Part shown: positions 17,330 through 27,481 of the stretch, in pieces
Layout of the letters: each line of letters starts with the position of its first letter
Numbering within the stretch: position 1 is the first letter of the stretch
From: VRUE01 sp033856275
GTDB lineage: Bacteria; Actinomycetota; Thermoleophilia; Solirubrobacterales; 70-9
DNA length: 64,000 nt
Direction of reading: 5' to 3'
Assembly: GCA_033856275.1 (NCBI GenBank)
Contig: JAWVFJ010000033.1
Span: 3,375-67,374, forward strand
Translations under genes and position numbers: made by a program
Notes under the pieces: model-generated
Database searches by the model: none
Told to the model about the DNA's origin: nothing
Seen by the model: the letters and a program-made list of their open reading frames with translations, nothing else

Positions 17330-18124
17330 CTAGCGCAGAGCGGCATAAGCAGCTGAAACGCGGATCCGCCGCACCGAGCGCGATGTCTTGGCGAAGAAGA
17401 TGGGCCAGCCGGTCGAGCGGTACACCGCCTCGCGTGGGACCTCCAGCGGGCCGCGGCCACGTAGGGGCTCGACTATGCGCTCGTCGAGGGTCACGGCTGC
17501 GCTGTAACCGGCCGCGGCGACAGCGCCCGTCACCGTCGCGTCATAGCTTCCGAAGGGATACGCAAGCGTCGTGCAGGGCCGCTGCAGCTCTTCCTCGCAA
17601 GCAGCGCGAGAAAGGCGCAGCTCAGTCGCCATCCGCTCGGTCCCGACCTTAGTCAGGTGTGGGTGCGAGCAGGTGTGGGAGCCGACCTCCCAGCCGTGCC
17701 TGGCCAATTCGCGCAGCTGCTCCCACGACATGCAGCGCAGTTCGTCCTCATGCTCGCCGCCGGCCCACGGGGCCAGCTCCGACCAGGTCATCAGTCCGGC
17801 CTCGCCGGCGGCGTCGGTCGGCACGAAGACCGTCGCCGGAATCCCGAGCCGCTCGAGGACCGGCAGCCCGGCCCGAAGGATCGAAGCGTAGGCGTCATCG
17901 AAGGTGACCGCCATGGCCTTGCGCGGGGCGCTCTCATCCAGCGCGGCGGAAAGCGTGAGCGGGCGGTAGCCGCGCCTGAGCAGGTAGGCCAGTTGCGCCT
18001 GAAGCCTCGCTGCGGAGATCGCGGCGGGACTGGGCCAGGTGTCGCTGACCGCGTGATAGCAGAGGACCAGGAGGTCGGTGACGCGACGGGCCGGACGGGC
18101 CGTTTCCCCGCTTCCGGCGCTCAT
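17330..18124 (-). CDS. Polysaccharide deacetylase (CE4, NodB-like)
   Basis: The product has 264 residues. NodB-domain motifs are visible: MAVTFDDAYASI (catalytic Asp and metal-binding Asp), SHTCSHPHL (metal-binding histidines) and TTLAYPFGSYD. It should remove N- or O-acetyl groups from a glycan. There is no clear signal peptide; the N-terminus is MSAGSGETARPARR then VTDLLVLCYHAVS. ATG at 18124 overlaps the stop of the upstream GH26 gene as ATGA. The tail KTSRSVRRIRVSAAYA resembles that of the other deacetylase here, so the two are paralogs. Confidence 0.88.
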   Translation of the reverse strand: MSAGSGETARPARRVTDLLVLCYHAVSDTWPSPAAISAARLQAQLAYLLRRGYRPLTLSAALDESAPRKAMAVTFDDAYASILRAGLPVLERLGIPATVFVPTDAAGEAGLMTWSELAPWAGGEHEDELRCMSWEQLRELARHGWEVGSHTCSHPHLTKVGTERMATELRLSRAACEEELQRPCTTLAYPFGSYDATVTGAVAAAGYSAAVTLDERIVEPLRGRGPLEVPREAVYRSTGWPIFFAKTSRSVRRIRVSAAYAALR

Positions 18125-19281
18125 CCACGGTCCCCGGGCTGGCCTCCCGCTCGCGAGCGACGCGCTCGGAGCAGGCCCAGCACCACCGCCAACCCGGCCA
18201 GTGCAGCCGCCAGCGCGACCCCGATCGCAGCCAGCAAGTACTTGCCGTGCAGCTTGATCCGCAGTTCTTGGAAGAACGACGGCGCTCCGTAGCCACCGCT
18301 CGGCGGCGGCGGAGCCACCGCGGCGGACGGGAGTACCGCCGGCGTCGCCAGCAACGTCGCGCGAGTGCCGGCGTACCGGGGCGAGGCGATCGCGGTCCGG
18401 AACGCCCGCAGCGACTCGGGGCTGCTGTCGACGCGGAAGTCCGCCCGCGGGTCTTCGTCGTTGAACCAGGCAAGGGCGCGAACGCGCGGGAAGCGCGGCG
18501 CCTCCTCTTCCAGGGTGCTGGCGATCCAAGCGGCCTTGTCGCCTCCCTCTTCGCCAGCGGCCGTCTCGGCGATGACGATCGGCTTCCTCGTCAGCTTGAC
18601 GATCCGGTCATAGGTGCTGCCGAAGATCGAGGTGAAGGACGGCCAGCCAATCGAGCCACCCCAACAGAACCCGTCGATACCGACCCAGTCGACGAACTCG
18701 TCGCCGGGGTAGAAAACCGCCAGTGGGTGGCTGCCGCCCGCGTCCTCGTTCGGCGACCACACCCACCTCACGTTGCTTGCGCCATGGTTGCGAAAGATCC
18801 AAAAAATATGGTGCCACGCTGCCCGGAAGTCGCGCGCGGTGTTCCCTTCGACGCCGAGCCCCCAGGGGTACCAGCCGCCGTTCATCTCTTGGGCGAAGCG
18901 AAGCAGGATCGGCTTGCCCCATTCGGCAGCGGCTTCGGCGGAGAGGCGGATGTAGCGGTCATAGCGGCCGGCCACGATCTCTCGCAGCGGGATGCCCTTC
19001 CCTTTTGCCGTTTGCGGCTCCCAAGTCACCATCGAGATGGCTCCGCGCCTCCAGACGCTTTCCAGTTCGGGTTCGTAGAAGGGCGGGATACTCCAGTTCT
19101 TGTAGGAGATCACGATCGCTGGCTGGCGGCCCACCTGGCGCCCGTAAGCGGAGATCACGCCCGGGTGGTCGAACACGTCCGGCACGAACACCCCCAGGGC
19201 GATCGGTGCCCCGCGTGCAGCGGCGGGGAGGAGGAGGAGGAGCGCGGCCAGCGCGGCCGCGCACAGGGCGCGGGCCCTCAA
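18121..19281 (-). CDS. GH26-family glycosidase with C-terminal membrane anchor
   Basis: The 386-residue product starts with TTG at 19281, overlapping the preceding gene's stop as TTGA, and opens with a signal peptide (RALCAAALAALLLLLPAAARG). The GH26 domain shows LLRFAQEMNGGWYPWG (acid/base Glu, aromatic sugar platform) and PIVIAETAAG (nucleophile Glu). A C-terminal hydrophobic helix (about 345-370) followed by RARRSRAG would hold it in the membrane, active site outside. A longer open frame to 19722 lies antiparallel over real coding of the neighbour and is not needed. It is coupled to the deacetylase downstream. Confidence 0.87.
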   Translation of the reverse strand: MRARALCAAALAALLLLLPAAARGAPIALGVFVPDVFDHPGVISAYGRQVGRQPAIVISYKNWSIPPFYEPELESVWRRGAISMVTWEPQTAKGKGIPLREIVAGRYDRYIRLSAEAAAEWGKPILLRFAQEMNGGWYPWGLGVEGNTARDFRAAWHHIFWIFRNHGASNVRWVWSPNEDAGGSHPLAVFYPGDEFVDWVGIDGFCWGGSIGWPSFTSIFGSTYDRIVKLTRKPIVIAETAAGEEGGDKAAWIASTLEEEAPRFPRVRALAWFNDEDPRADFRVDSSPESLRAFRTAIASPRYAGTRATLLATPAVLPSAAVAPPPPSGGYGAPSFFQELRIKLHGKYLLAAIGVALAAALAGLAVVLGLLRARRSRAGGQPGDRG

Positions 19282-20291
19282 CGCTGAAGGCGCTCGGGCG
19301 TCCGCAACAGCGTCTTGCGGCTCGACTCGAAGATGGGCCGGCCGGTCCAGCGCCGGAAAGATCTCAGCGCGGCGCCGGACGTATCCACGCGCAGGTCTCC
19401 CTTTTCGTCGACCTGGTCGAACCAGAGGATGGCGCGAAAATGCTTCATCTGAGGGATGTCGCGCCGGAGCATCAAGCGCAGCCAGCGGGCCTTGTCGCCG
19501 CCAACCTCCCCGCAACCGACCTCGCCGATCATCAGCGGGCGCGAGGTCAGACGCACAAGCCGATGGTACGAGCGGGCAAAGAGCTCGTGGAAGGATTTCC
19601 AGGCAAACCGACCTCCCCAGTTGTAGCCATCCACACCCGCCCAATCGACGTAGCGGTCGCCTGGGTAGAAGCGCGCGAAGGGCAGGTCGTTCTCGGTTTC
19701 GACGTACGGAGTCCAAACCCACTCGACGTTGTCGGCGCCCGCGTGGCGAAAGACCTTGACCACATGGCGCCAGGCATGGACAAAGGAGCGGGCCGAATTG
19801 CCCGAGGCGGGTGACCAGGGGTACCAGGAGCCGTTCATCTCCTGACCGAAGCGGATCATCAGAGGCTGGCGCCAGGCGGCTGCTGCGTGGGCGGCGTCGC
19901 CGATGTAGCCGTCGTAGCTCCCCCTGGCGATGGCGGAGAGGTCAATCCGCCCTTCTGAAGAGGTCTGCGGCTCCCAGGTGATCATCGGAACCGCACCGTG
20001 CTCGTGAATCGCATCGAGCTGCGGGTAATAGATGGGCGCCTGGTCGAAAGTCTTGAACGAATCTATGACGAGCGGGCTCCAGCCGACCCGCTGGACGAAG
20101 GAGTCGATCAGGCCAGGGCTCTCGTCGGCGTGGGGGATGTAGGAGCCGAGGGCTACGGGAGAAGAAGCCTGCGCCCCGCCGGCGGGCGTCAACAGCCAGG
20201 CGAGCAGGGTCACCAGCAGCGTGGCCATCAGCCCACTCGACCGCGCCGGCGGGAACCGCCCTTGATCTGCCTCTTGGAGGATTTCCACCAT
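19278..20291 (-). CDS. Secreted GH26-family glycosidase
   Basis: The 337-residue protein has a hydrophobic signal segment at about 20-42 and a GH26 barrel. MIRFGQEMNGSWYPWS carries the acid/base Glu and PLMIGEVGCG the nucleophile Glu, and WVWTPYVETENDLPFARFYPG resembles equivalent regions in the two neighbouring paralogs. It is essentially one domain with no anchor or binding module. ATG at 20291 or an internal ATG at about 20228 could start it. It is the first of three GH26 genes on this strand. Confidence 0.87.
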   Translation of the reverse strand: MVEILQEADQGRFPPARSSGLMATLLVTLLAWLLTPAGGAQASSPVALGSYIPHADESPGLIDSFVQRVGWSPLVIDSFKTFDQAPIYYPQLDAIHEHGAVPMITWEPQTSSEGRIDLSAIARGSYDGYIGDAAHAAAAWRQPLMIRFGQEMNGSWYPWSPASGNSARSFVHAWRHVVKVFRHAGADNVEWVWTPYVETENDLPFARFYPGDRYVDWAGVDGYNWGGRFAWKSFHELFARSYHRLVRLTSRPLMIGEVGCGEVGGDKARWLRLMLRRDIPQMKHFRAILWFDQVDEKGDLRVDTSGAALRSFRRWTGRPIFESSRKTLLRTPERLQR

Positions 20292-20386
20292 TCGCTCATC
20301 GACATCCGCTCAGGACCCTTGAGGACTGGGCAGGTTAGCGAGCGCCCTCGCTGCCCAAAACCCAGGTCCCTTCCTGCACCAACCCG

Positions 20387-21163
20387 CTAAAAGCGCAATT
20401 GCATCGCAAGCCGCGCCGACCTCGAGGCACGGAGCCGCCTCACCGCGAGCGACGTCTTGGCGAAAAACCTCGCCATGCCATCGTGGCGGTATATCCCCGC
20501 GCGCAGCAGTTCGAACCGGTCCGAGCTCGCACCGGTGAGCAGCGGCATCGTCTGCCTGGGGATCGCGACCTGGTTGTCGAGGATGACCGCCGCCGCGTAT
20601 CCGGCGTCCTCGGCGATCTTCTTGACTCGGCCGTCGTAGCTCGTGAACGGGTACGCGAGCGAGGTGCAAGGTCGCCCGATCTCGCTTTCGCACTCCTCGC
20701 GCGAGCCGCGCAACTCGGCGGCGACCTCCTCCGCCACGATCGAGACCAGATCTCGGTGAGTGCGCGAATGGGAGCCGATCTCCCAGCCCTCGTCACGCAG
20801 GCTGCGCAACTCGTCCCACGTCATGCAGTCCAGTTCGCGCTCGAAGGGGGTGTTCATCCAGCGGGCCATCTCCGACCAGGCCATCGGATCCTGCGAGGTC
20901 GCGAAGGCCGTCGGCACGAAGACAGTTGCGGGCACCCCGAGGCGGGCGAGCACCGGAAACCCTGTCCGCAGCACCGAGCGATAGGCATCGTCGAAGGTGA
21001 CGACGAGCGCTCTCGCGCCCCGCGGTTCCTCGAGAGCGGCGGCAAGGGTCATCGGCCGGTAGCCGCGACGGAGCAGAAAGCGGAGCTGCGCCTCGAGCCT
21101 GCGCGGTTCGATCGCGAATTCGCTCGGCCAGCCCTCGCTCACCCCGTGGTGGCACAGAATCAA
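20387..21163 (-). CDS. Polysaccharide deacetylase (CE4, NodB-like)
   Basis: This is about 258 residues with LVVTFDDAYRSVL, SHSRTHRDL and TSLAYPFTSYDG as CE4 motifs. It is a close paralog of the deacetylase at 17330-18124, including the opening LILCHHGVSEGWPS and the KTSLAVRRLRASRSA tail. Only TTG at 21163 offers a usual start; homology extends a few codons further upstream (PNDL), so a CTG start is possible. It is divergent from the ATP-grasp gene across 44 bases and lies 95 bases upstream of the first GH26 gene. Confidence 0.87.
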   Translation of the reverse strand: MILCHHGVSEGWPSEFAIEPRRLEAQLRFLLRRGYRPMTLAAALEEPRGARALVVTFDDAYRSVLRTGFPVLARLGVPATVFVPTAFATSQDPMAWSEMARWMNTPFERELDCMTWDELRSLRDEGWEIGSHSRTHRDLVSIVAEEVAAELRGSREECESEIGRPCTSLAYPFTSYDGRVKKIAEDAGYAAAVILDNQVAIPRQTMPLLTGASSDRFELLRAGIYRHDGMARFFAKTSLAVRRLRASRSARLAMQLRF

Positions 21164-21207
21164 GAGATCGTTCGGCCTGTGGATATGCCGTACGCTAGCC
21201 AGCCTCG

Positions 21208-22422
21208 ATGAAGCCCGGCGTCCTGCTCACAGACGCACACGCGCGTTCGGCCGTCGGAGCCTGCGAGTGCCTTGCCCGCAATGGCTACCGGGTCGGCATG
21301 GCGACAAGCGACCCCCCCGCGCCCGGACAGTGGTCCCGGCACGCCAGTGCCCGCTTCACGCTCGCCAACCCGCGAGCCGAGCCCCGCCGCTTCGCCGAGC
21401 AGGTCGCCGAGACAGCCCGGTCAGGAGATTTCGCGACCGTGCTACCCGGCAGCGACGCGTCCGTGCTTGCCCTGTCGAACCACCGCGACGCTCTCGGGGA
21501 CGCCGTCCATCTCGGCCTGCCGGCGCCCGAGGTGGTCGATCGCTGCGTCAACAAGCTGACCATGCTCGACGATGCCGCCGAAGCCGGCCTGGCCTCGCCG
21601 CAAAGCGTCGCCTGCGCCGATGCCGCCGAGGCACGCGCAACCGCTTCCCGCCTTGGCTACCCGGTGCTGCTCAAGCCCCGCCAGACGGTTTTCGACGATC
21701 GCGGCGGGCTCAAACAGCGCCAGACGCTGATCGCCGAGGACGAGACGGCCCTGCTGGAGGCGCTTCCCGAGTTCGGCCTTCCCTGCCTGCTACAGAGCTT
21801 CGAGCGAGGCGGTGTCGTCTCGATTGCGGGCGTGGCCGCGGGCGATCGTCTCCTGGCGATCGTCTTTTCGCGCTACGTACGCACCTGGCCGCCCCTGGCC
21901 GGACCGGTCTCCTTCTCACGCACCGAAACGCCACCGGCGAGCCTGGTCGAGCGGGTGGGGGCGCTCATCCGCATACTGGGCTGGCAGGGGATCTTCGAGC
22001 TCGAGTTGATCCAGCGCCCCGAAGGGGACTTCGCCGCGATCGACTTCAACCCGCGCCTCTACGGATCGATCGCCCTCGCCGGACGGGCGGGTGCACCGAT
22101 CCCAGTCGTCTGGTGCAACTGGCTACTCCGCGGCGAAGCAGAGGAGTGCACCCCCGCCGCCGGCGTCTCCTATCGCTGGGAGGAGGCGGAGGCCCGCAAC
22201 GCGCTTCAAAGCCTGCGGGGGGGACGGCTGCGCGAGGTACTGAGCGTGATCCGTCCCCGCCGGCCGCTGGCGCGAGCCTATTTCCGCTGGTCGGACCCGG
22301 GACCTGCGATCGCGATGCTGCTGCGCATGGTCAAGAGCCGCCTGGCCGACCGCCGCTCGGCAGAGGACGAGCGGGGAGTCGCCGCCGGCCCGGACGCCGC
22401 CGCAAGCCGTGCCGCGCGCTGA
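21208..22422 (+). CDS. ATP-grasp ligase of unknown substrate
   Basis: This 404-residue ATP-grasp protein resembles carbamoyl-phosphate synthase-like and amino-acid ligase types. An N-terminal Rossmann-like part (GVLLTDAHARSAVGACECLA) is followed by the ATP-grasp core with YPVLLKPRQTVFDDRGG and the metal-binding IFELELIQRPEGDFAAIDFNPRLYGS. Such enzymes join a carboxylate to an amine through an acyl-phosphate. Next to glycan genes it may add an amino acid to a polysaccharide or lipid carrier, which is inference. Its C-terminus overlaps the opposite YdjM-like gene by 92 bases. Confidence 0.82.
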   Translation: MKPGVLLTDAHARSAVGACECLARNGYRVGMATSDPPAPGQWSRHASARFTLANPRAEPRRFAEQVAETARSGDFATVLPGSDASVLALSNHRDALGDAVHLGLPAPEVVDRCVNKLTMLDDAAEAGLASPQSVACADAAEARATASRLGYPVLLKPRQTVFDDRGGLKQRQTLIAEDETALLEALPEFGLPCLLQSFERGGVVSIAGVAAGDRLLAIVFSRYVRTWPPLAGPVSFSRTETPPASLVERVGALIRILGWQGIFELELIQRPEGDFAAIDFNPRLYGSIALAGRAGAPIPVVWCNWLLRGEAEECTPAAGVSYRWEEAEARNALQSLRGGRLREVLSVIRPRRPLARAYFRWSDPGPAIAMLLRMVKSRLADRRSAEDERGVAAGPDAAASRAAR

Positions 22423-22957
22423 TCGCAACGCCAGCGCCAGCGATCGACAGGACAGCCGCGTAGGCGGCATAGGGGACCGTCACCGGGGCGGCCGAAAGTG
22501 GCCAGAGCAGCGGCACGCCAGGGCCGGTCGCAAGATCGCGACAAAGATGTGCAGCGACCCCGAAGGCCAAGCCGAAGGAGACCTCCCGGCGGTCGCCTCG
22601 CAGGTACAGGCCAAGCGCCAGAAGCAAGGCGACGGTCAGGACGCTGTGGCTGTACGGGCGGGGCATCGAGGAAGCCATCAAGAGGTGGGAGCCGAGGTAG
22701 CCGGGAAGGTGATCGATGTCGATCGCCGTGCTGGCGAGGAGTGCAGCGACGGCGAACCGGCGTGAGACAGGCGCGCCGGCGACGACCAGCGCAAGTAGGG
22801 CCACCGCGCCGGTCGCAAGGTGAGCCGGCTCGTCGATCAGCGCGTAGGCGAGGCTCCCGGTCGAGTCCGCGACGAGACCCCAGAACAGATCAGCGACGAA
22901 CACGGCAGCGACAAGCGCGGCCGCCAGCCGAATCAATCCAGGGCCGCGCGTTGCCAC
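22331..22957 (-). CDS. YdjM-like membrane-bound metal-dependent hydrolase
   Basis: The 208-residue protein has about five membrane helices and a conserved STAIDIDHLPGYLG segment plus PYSHSV, the metal-ligand pattern of the YdjM/LexA-regulated membrane hydrolase family. The natural substrate of that family is poorly known. The last 30 residues are Arg/Pro-rich and lie over the end of the ATP-grasp gene. Confidence 0.78.
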   Translation of the reverse strand: MATRGPGLIRLAAALVAAVFVADLFWGLVADSTGSLAYALIDEPAHLATGAVALLALVVAGAPVSRRFAVAALLASTAIDIDHLPGYLGSHLLMASSMPRPYSHSVLTVALLLALGLYLRGDRREVSFGLAFGVAAHLCRDLATGPGVPLLWPLSAAPVTVPYAAYAAVLSIAGAGVAISARHGLRRRPGRRRLPARPLPSGGRPGGS

Positions 22958-23003
22958 CAGACGAAGATAGCCGCCCCCCGGCTCGGGAGGCGGCTTCCGG
23001 TCG

Positions 23004-24822
<1,819 letters not shown>

Positions 24823-24830
<8 letters not shown>

Positions 24831-25128
24831 TGGACCCGCGGAGATTGGTCACACTTACGTCCGCATTTTCGTTGAGAATCTTCAGCGTAGCCGTCTGTTC
24901 TTCGCCTTTCTGCAGCTTTACGCTGCAGGTGAAGGTCGCACCTTTTTCAACCTTCTGGTCCGACGGACATTCAACTGAGGCAACCTTCTCTTTCAGCGAC
25001 TTCGAGAGGTTCGCCTCGAGCGCTTCCTCGGTCTTAGTGGCATCGATCACCGTTTCGCCGCAGCCAATCGCAAGCACAGCGGCGGCGAACAGCCCGAGCA
25101 GGATGCTCAGGTACTTGGACAAGCTCAT
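24823..25128 (-). CDS. DUF4333-type lipoprotein
   Basis: This 101-residue protein has the lipoprotein signal LLGLFAAAVLAIGC. The mature part has ASVECPSDQKVEKGATFTC and ends in a predicted beta strand run (ATLKILNENADVSVTN), matching the small DUF4333 domain of mycobacterial and actinobacterial lipoproteins, with its two cysteines likely disulfide-linked. ATG at 25128 is preceded by GGGAGAGGG. Its stop overlaps the possible pckG start. Function is unknown. Confidence 0.82.
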
Positions 25129-25193
25129 CCCTCTCCCATCTGGCGGGGTCACCGGTCTGAAGTATCCCAGGAGGCCCGGGGTGCTTCTCCCCC

Positions 25194-25302
25194 GGAAGAC
25201 CGGGTGCCCCTCCCGGCTCAACTTTTTCGGTGGATCGGCTGGGTCGTCCTGGGGTGGATTGCCGAAAAAGTACAAGCCGCCGGGAGGGGCACCCGGTCTT
25301 CC
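25194..25302. repeat. Long nested inverted repeat
   Basis: Perfect 24-base arms (25194-25217 and 25279-25302) enclose a second perfect 10-base pair of arms (ACTTTTTCGG at 25221-25230 and CCGAAAAAGT at 25262-25271). It lies between the divergent lipoprotein and sucC-like genes, so a simple terminator role is unlikely. The arm contains GGGAGGGGCACCCG, which recurs at 47458-47471 in another long palindrome. Confidence 0.85.
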
Positions 25303-25349
25303 GCCGACACGCCCCTGGCGACCGCGTTGGATAGGGTTCCGCGCCGCTG

Positions 25350-26567
25350 ATGAGATTCTTTGAGTTCGAGGCACGGAAGATCGTCGAGTTGGCGGGGATC
25401 CCGGTCACCAAGTACGGGTTCTGCACAACTGCCGACGAGGCGCGCAAGGTTGCGGAAGAGATTGACGGGCCCGTGGTGATCAAGTCGCAAGTGCTGAGCG
25501 GCGGGCGGATGAAGGCCGGTGGCGTCAAGTTCGCCGATACGCCCGATGGGGCGGCCGAGCACGCCGAGGCGATCCTGAAGCTGGAGATCAACGGGCACAT
25601 GCCGCGCGGCGTGCTGGTCGATCCGAAGGCCGAGATCAAGCAGGAGTACTACGCGGGCGTCGTTTGGGACGGCACCGCGAAGCGGCCGCTGATGCTGTTC
25701 AGCGACATGGGCGGGATCGACATCGAGGAGGTCGCCGAGACCCACCCCGACCACGTCGGCCGCGGTCACCTCACCAACCTGATGCCGATCCCCGACTTCG
25801 AGGCCAAGCAGGTCATCGCCGCCACCGGCGTCACCGGCTCACAGCTCAACCGGGCGACGCCGGTCCTCGCCCGCCTCGGCCGCCTCTTTCGCGACAACGA
25901 CATGACCCTGGCCGAGATCAATCCGCTGGCCGAGCTAACCGACGGCAGCTTCGTCGCCCTCGACGCCCACATGGAGATGGAGAACGAGGCGGTCGGCCGC
26001 CAGAAGGGCCTCTTGCGCAAGCAGCTGGAGATCGCCGAGGAGGACACCCGCGAGACCTATGAGCCGTCCGACTTCGAGCGCCACGTCGCCGCGATCGACG
26101 CCGCCGACCACCGCGGCGTGATCCAGGGCAAGGACCACGGCTTCGAAGGCAACCTCGGCCTCGTGATCGGCGCCGGCGGCGGCTCGCTGACCCTGACCGA
26201 CGCTGTCCGCAGCCAGGGCGGCAAGCCGGCCAACTACTCCGAGATCGGCGGCAACCCCTCGGTCGCAAAGGCCTGCGGCCTGGCCAAGGAGGTGCTCGAA
26301 AAGGACGGCGTCGAGAAGATCGCCGTGATGATGTCGATCGTCTCCAACACCCGCGTCGACATCGTCGCCCGCGGCGTGATCAAGGCCTGCCTCGAGCTGG
26401 ACAAGGACCCCGGCGAGACGATCGCGATCTTCCGCATCCCGGGCGCCTGGGAGGACGAGGGCTTCAAGATCCTCGAGCGCTACGGGGTCGAGTACTGCGA
26501 CCGCTCCGTCTCGATGTGGGAGGCGGCGGGCCGCGCCGTCGCCAAGATCCAGGGAGCCCCTGCATGA
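25350..26567 (+). CDS. sucC: Succinyl-CoA (or malate-CoA) ligase beta subunit, SucC-like
   Basis: This 405-residue ATP-grasp CoA ligase subunit has the N-terminal MRFFEFEARKIVELAGIPV fold, VVIKSQVLSGGRMKAGGVKF for nucleotide binding, TLAEINPL for magnesium binding and GAGGGSLTLTDAV plus GGNPSVAKA in the flavodoxin-like C-terminal domain. With the alpha subunit it links CoA to a dicarboxylate with ATP or GTP turnover in the TCA cycle. Malate-CoA ligases (MtkA) share this fold, and a malyl-CoA lyase-like gene lies at 5120-6172, so substrate is open. ATGA overlap at 26564-26567 couples it to sucD. Confidence 0.88.
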   Translation: MRFFEFEARKIVELAGIPVTKYGFCTTADEARKVAEEIDGPVVIKSQVLSGGRMKAGGVKFADTPDGAAEHAEAILKLEINGHMPRGVLVDPKAEIKQEYYAGVVWDGTAKRPLMLFSDMGGIDIEEVAETHPDHVGRGHLTNLMPIPDFEAKQVIAATGVTGSQLNRATPVLARLGRLFRDNDMTLAEINPLAELTDGSFVALDAHMEMENEAVGRQKGLLRKQLEIAEEDTRETYEPSDFERHVAAIDAADHRGVIQGKDHGFEGNLGLVIGAGGGSLTLTDAVRSQGGKPANYSEIGGNPSVAKACGLAKEVLEKDGVEKIAVMMSIVSNTRVDIVARGVIKACLELDKDPGETIAIFRIPGAWEDEGFKILERYGVEYCDRSVSMWEAAGRAVAKIQGAPA

Positions 26568-27481
26568 GCATTCTGCTGAGCAAGGAGACGACCTTCATCG
26601 TCCAGGGGATCACCGGCCGCGAGGCCGTCAACCTGACCCGCGAGTGCCTCGACTACGGCTCCAAGGTCATCGGCGGCGTCACCCCGGGCCGCAAGGGCCG
26701 CGAGGTCCACGGCGTGCCGGTCTTCGACACCGTCGCCCAGGCGGTCGAGAACCACGGCGGCCCGATCGACGGCTCGGTCGTCACCGTCCCCCCCGCCTTC
26801 ACCAAGGACGCCGTCTTCGAGGCGATCCTCAATGGGATCAAGCTGATCGTGATCGTTACCGAGCGGATCCCGCGCCGCGACGTTGCCCAGATGGTCGAGC
26901 TGGCGAACCTAAAGGGAGCGCGGATCATCGGCCCCAACTGCCTCGGCCTGATCGTCCCCGGAGTCTGCAAGATGGGCGGCATCGGCGGCCCGGCAAAGGA
27001 CGCGGCCAAGGCCTACGCTCCCGGTCCGGTCGGCGTGATGAGCCGCTCCGGCGGCATGACCACCGAGATCTCCTCCTCGCTGAGCCAGGCCGGCCTCGGC
27101 GTCTCCACCGCGGTCTCGATCGGCGGCGACGCGATCATCGGCTCGACCTATGCCGAGCTGATGCCCTACTTCGAGGCCGACGAGCAGACCCAGGCGATCG
27201 TGATCTACACCGAGCCCGGCGGCCGCATGGAGGCACAGCTCTCCGAGTGGGTGGCGGAGAACAACTCGCGTCTACCGATCGTCGCCTTCATGGCCGGCAA
27301 GTTCATGGACGACGAGGAGATGAAGGGGATGAGCTTCGGCCACGCCGGCACGATCGTCGAAGGCGTGGAAGACACCGCGACCGAGAAGATCACCCGCCTC
27401 GAAGCCGCCGGCATCCGCGTCGTCGAGCGAATCGACCAGATCCCCGACGCGGTCAAGGAGAAGCTGGAGGTGGCTGCCTGA
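26564..27481 (+). CDS. sucD: Succinyl-CoA (or malate-CoA) ligase alpha subunit, SucD-like
   Basis: The 305-residue product has a CoA-binding Rossmann domain (FIVQGITGREAVN, GGVTPGRKG) and the catalytic phosphohistidine loop GMSFGHAGTIVEG near residue 265. It forms the CoA- and phosphate-handling half of the ligase. ATG at 26564 overlaps the sucC stop, and its own stop overlaps the next start as TGATG at 27479-27483, so all three genes are translated as a unit. Confidence 0.9.
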   Translation: MSILLSKETTFIVQGITGREAVNLTRECLDYGSKVIGGVTPGRKGREVHGVPVFDTVAQAVENHGGPIDGSVVTVPPAFTKDAVFEAILNGIKLIVIVTERIPRRDVAQMVELANLKGARIIGPNCLGLIVPGVCKMGGIGGPAKDAAKAYAPGPVGVMSRSGGMTTEISSSLSQAGLGVSTAVSIGGDAIIGSTYAELMPYFEADEQTQAIVIYTEPGGRMEAQLSEWVAENNSRLPIVAFMAGKFMDDEEMKGMSFGHAGTIVEGVEDTATEKITRLEAAGIRVVERIDQIPDAVKEKLEVAA

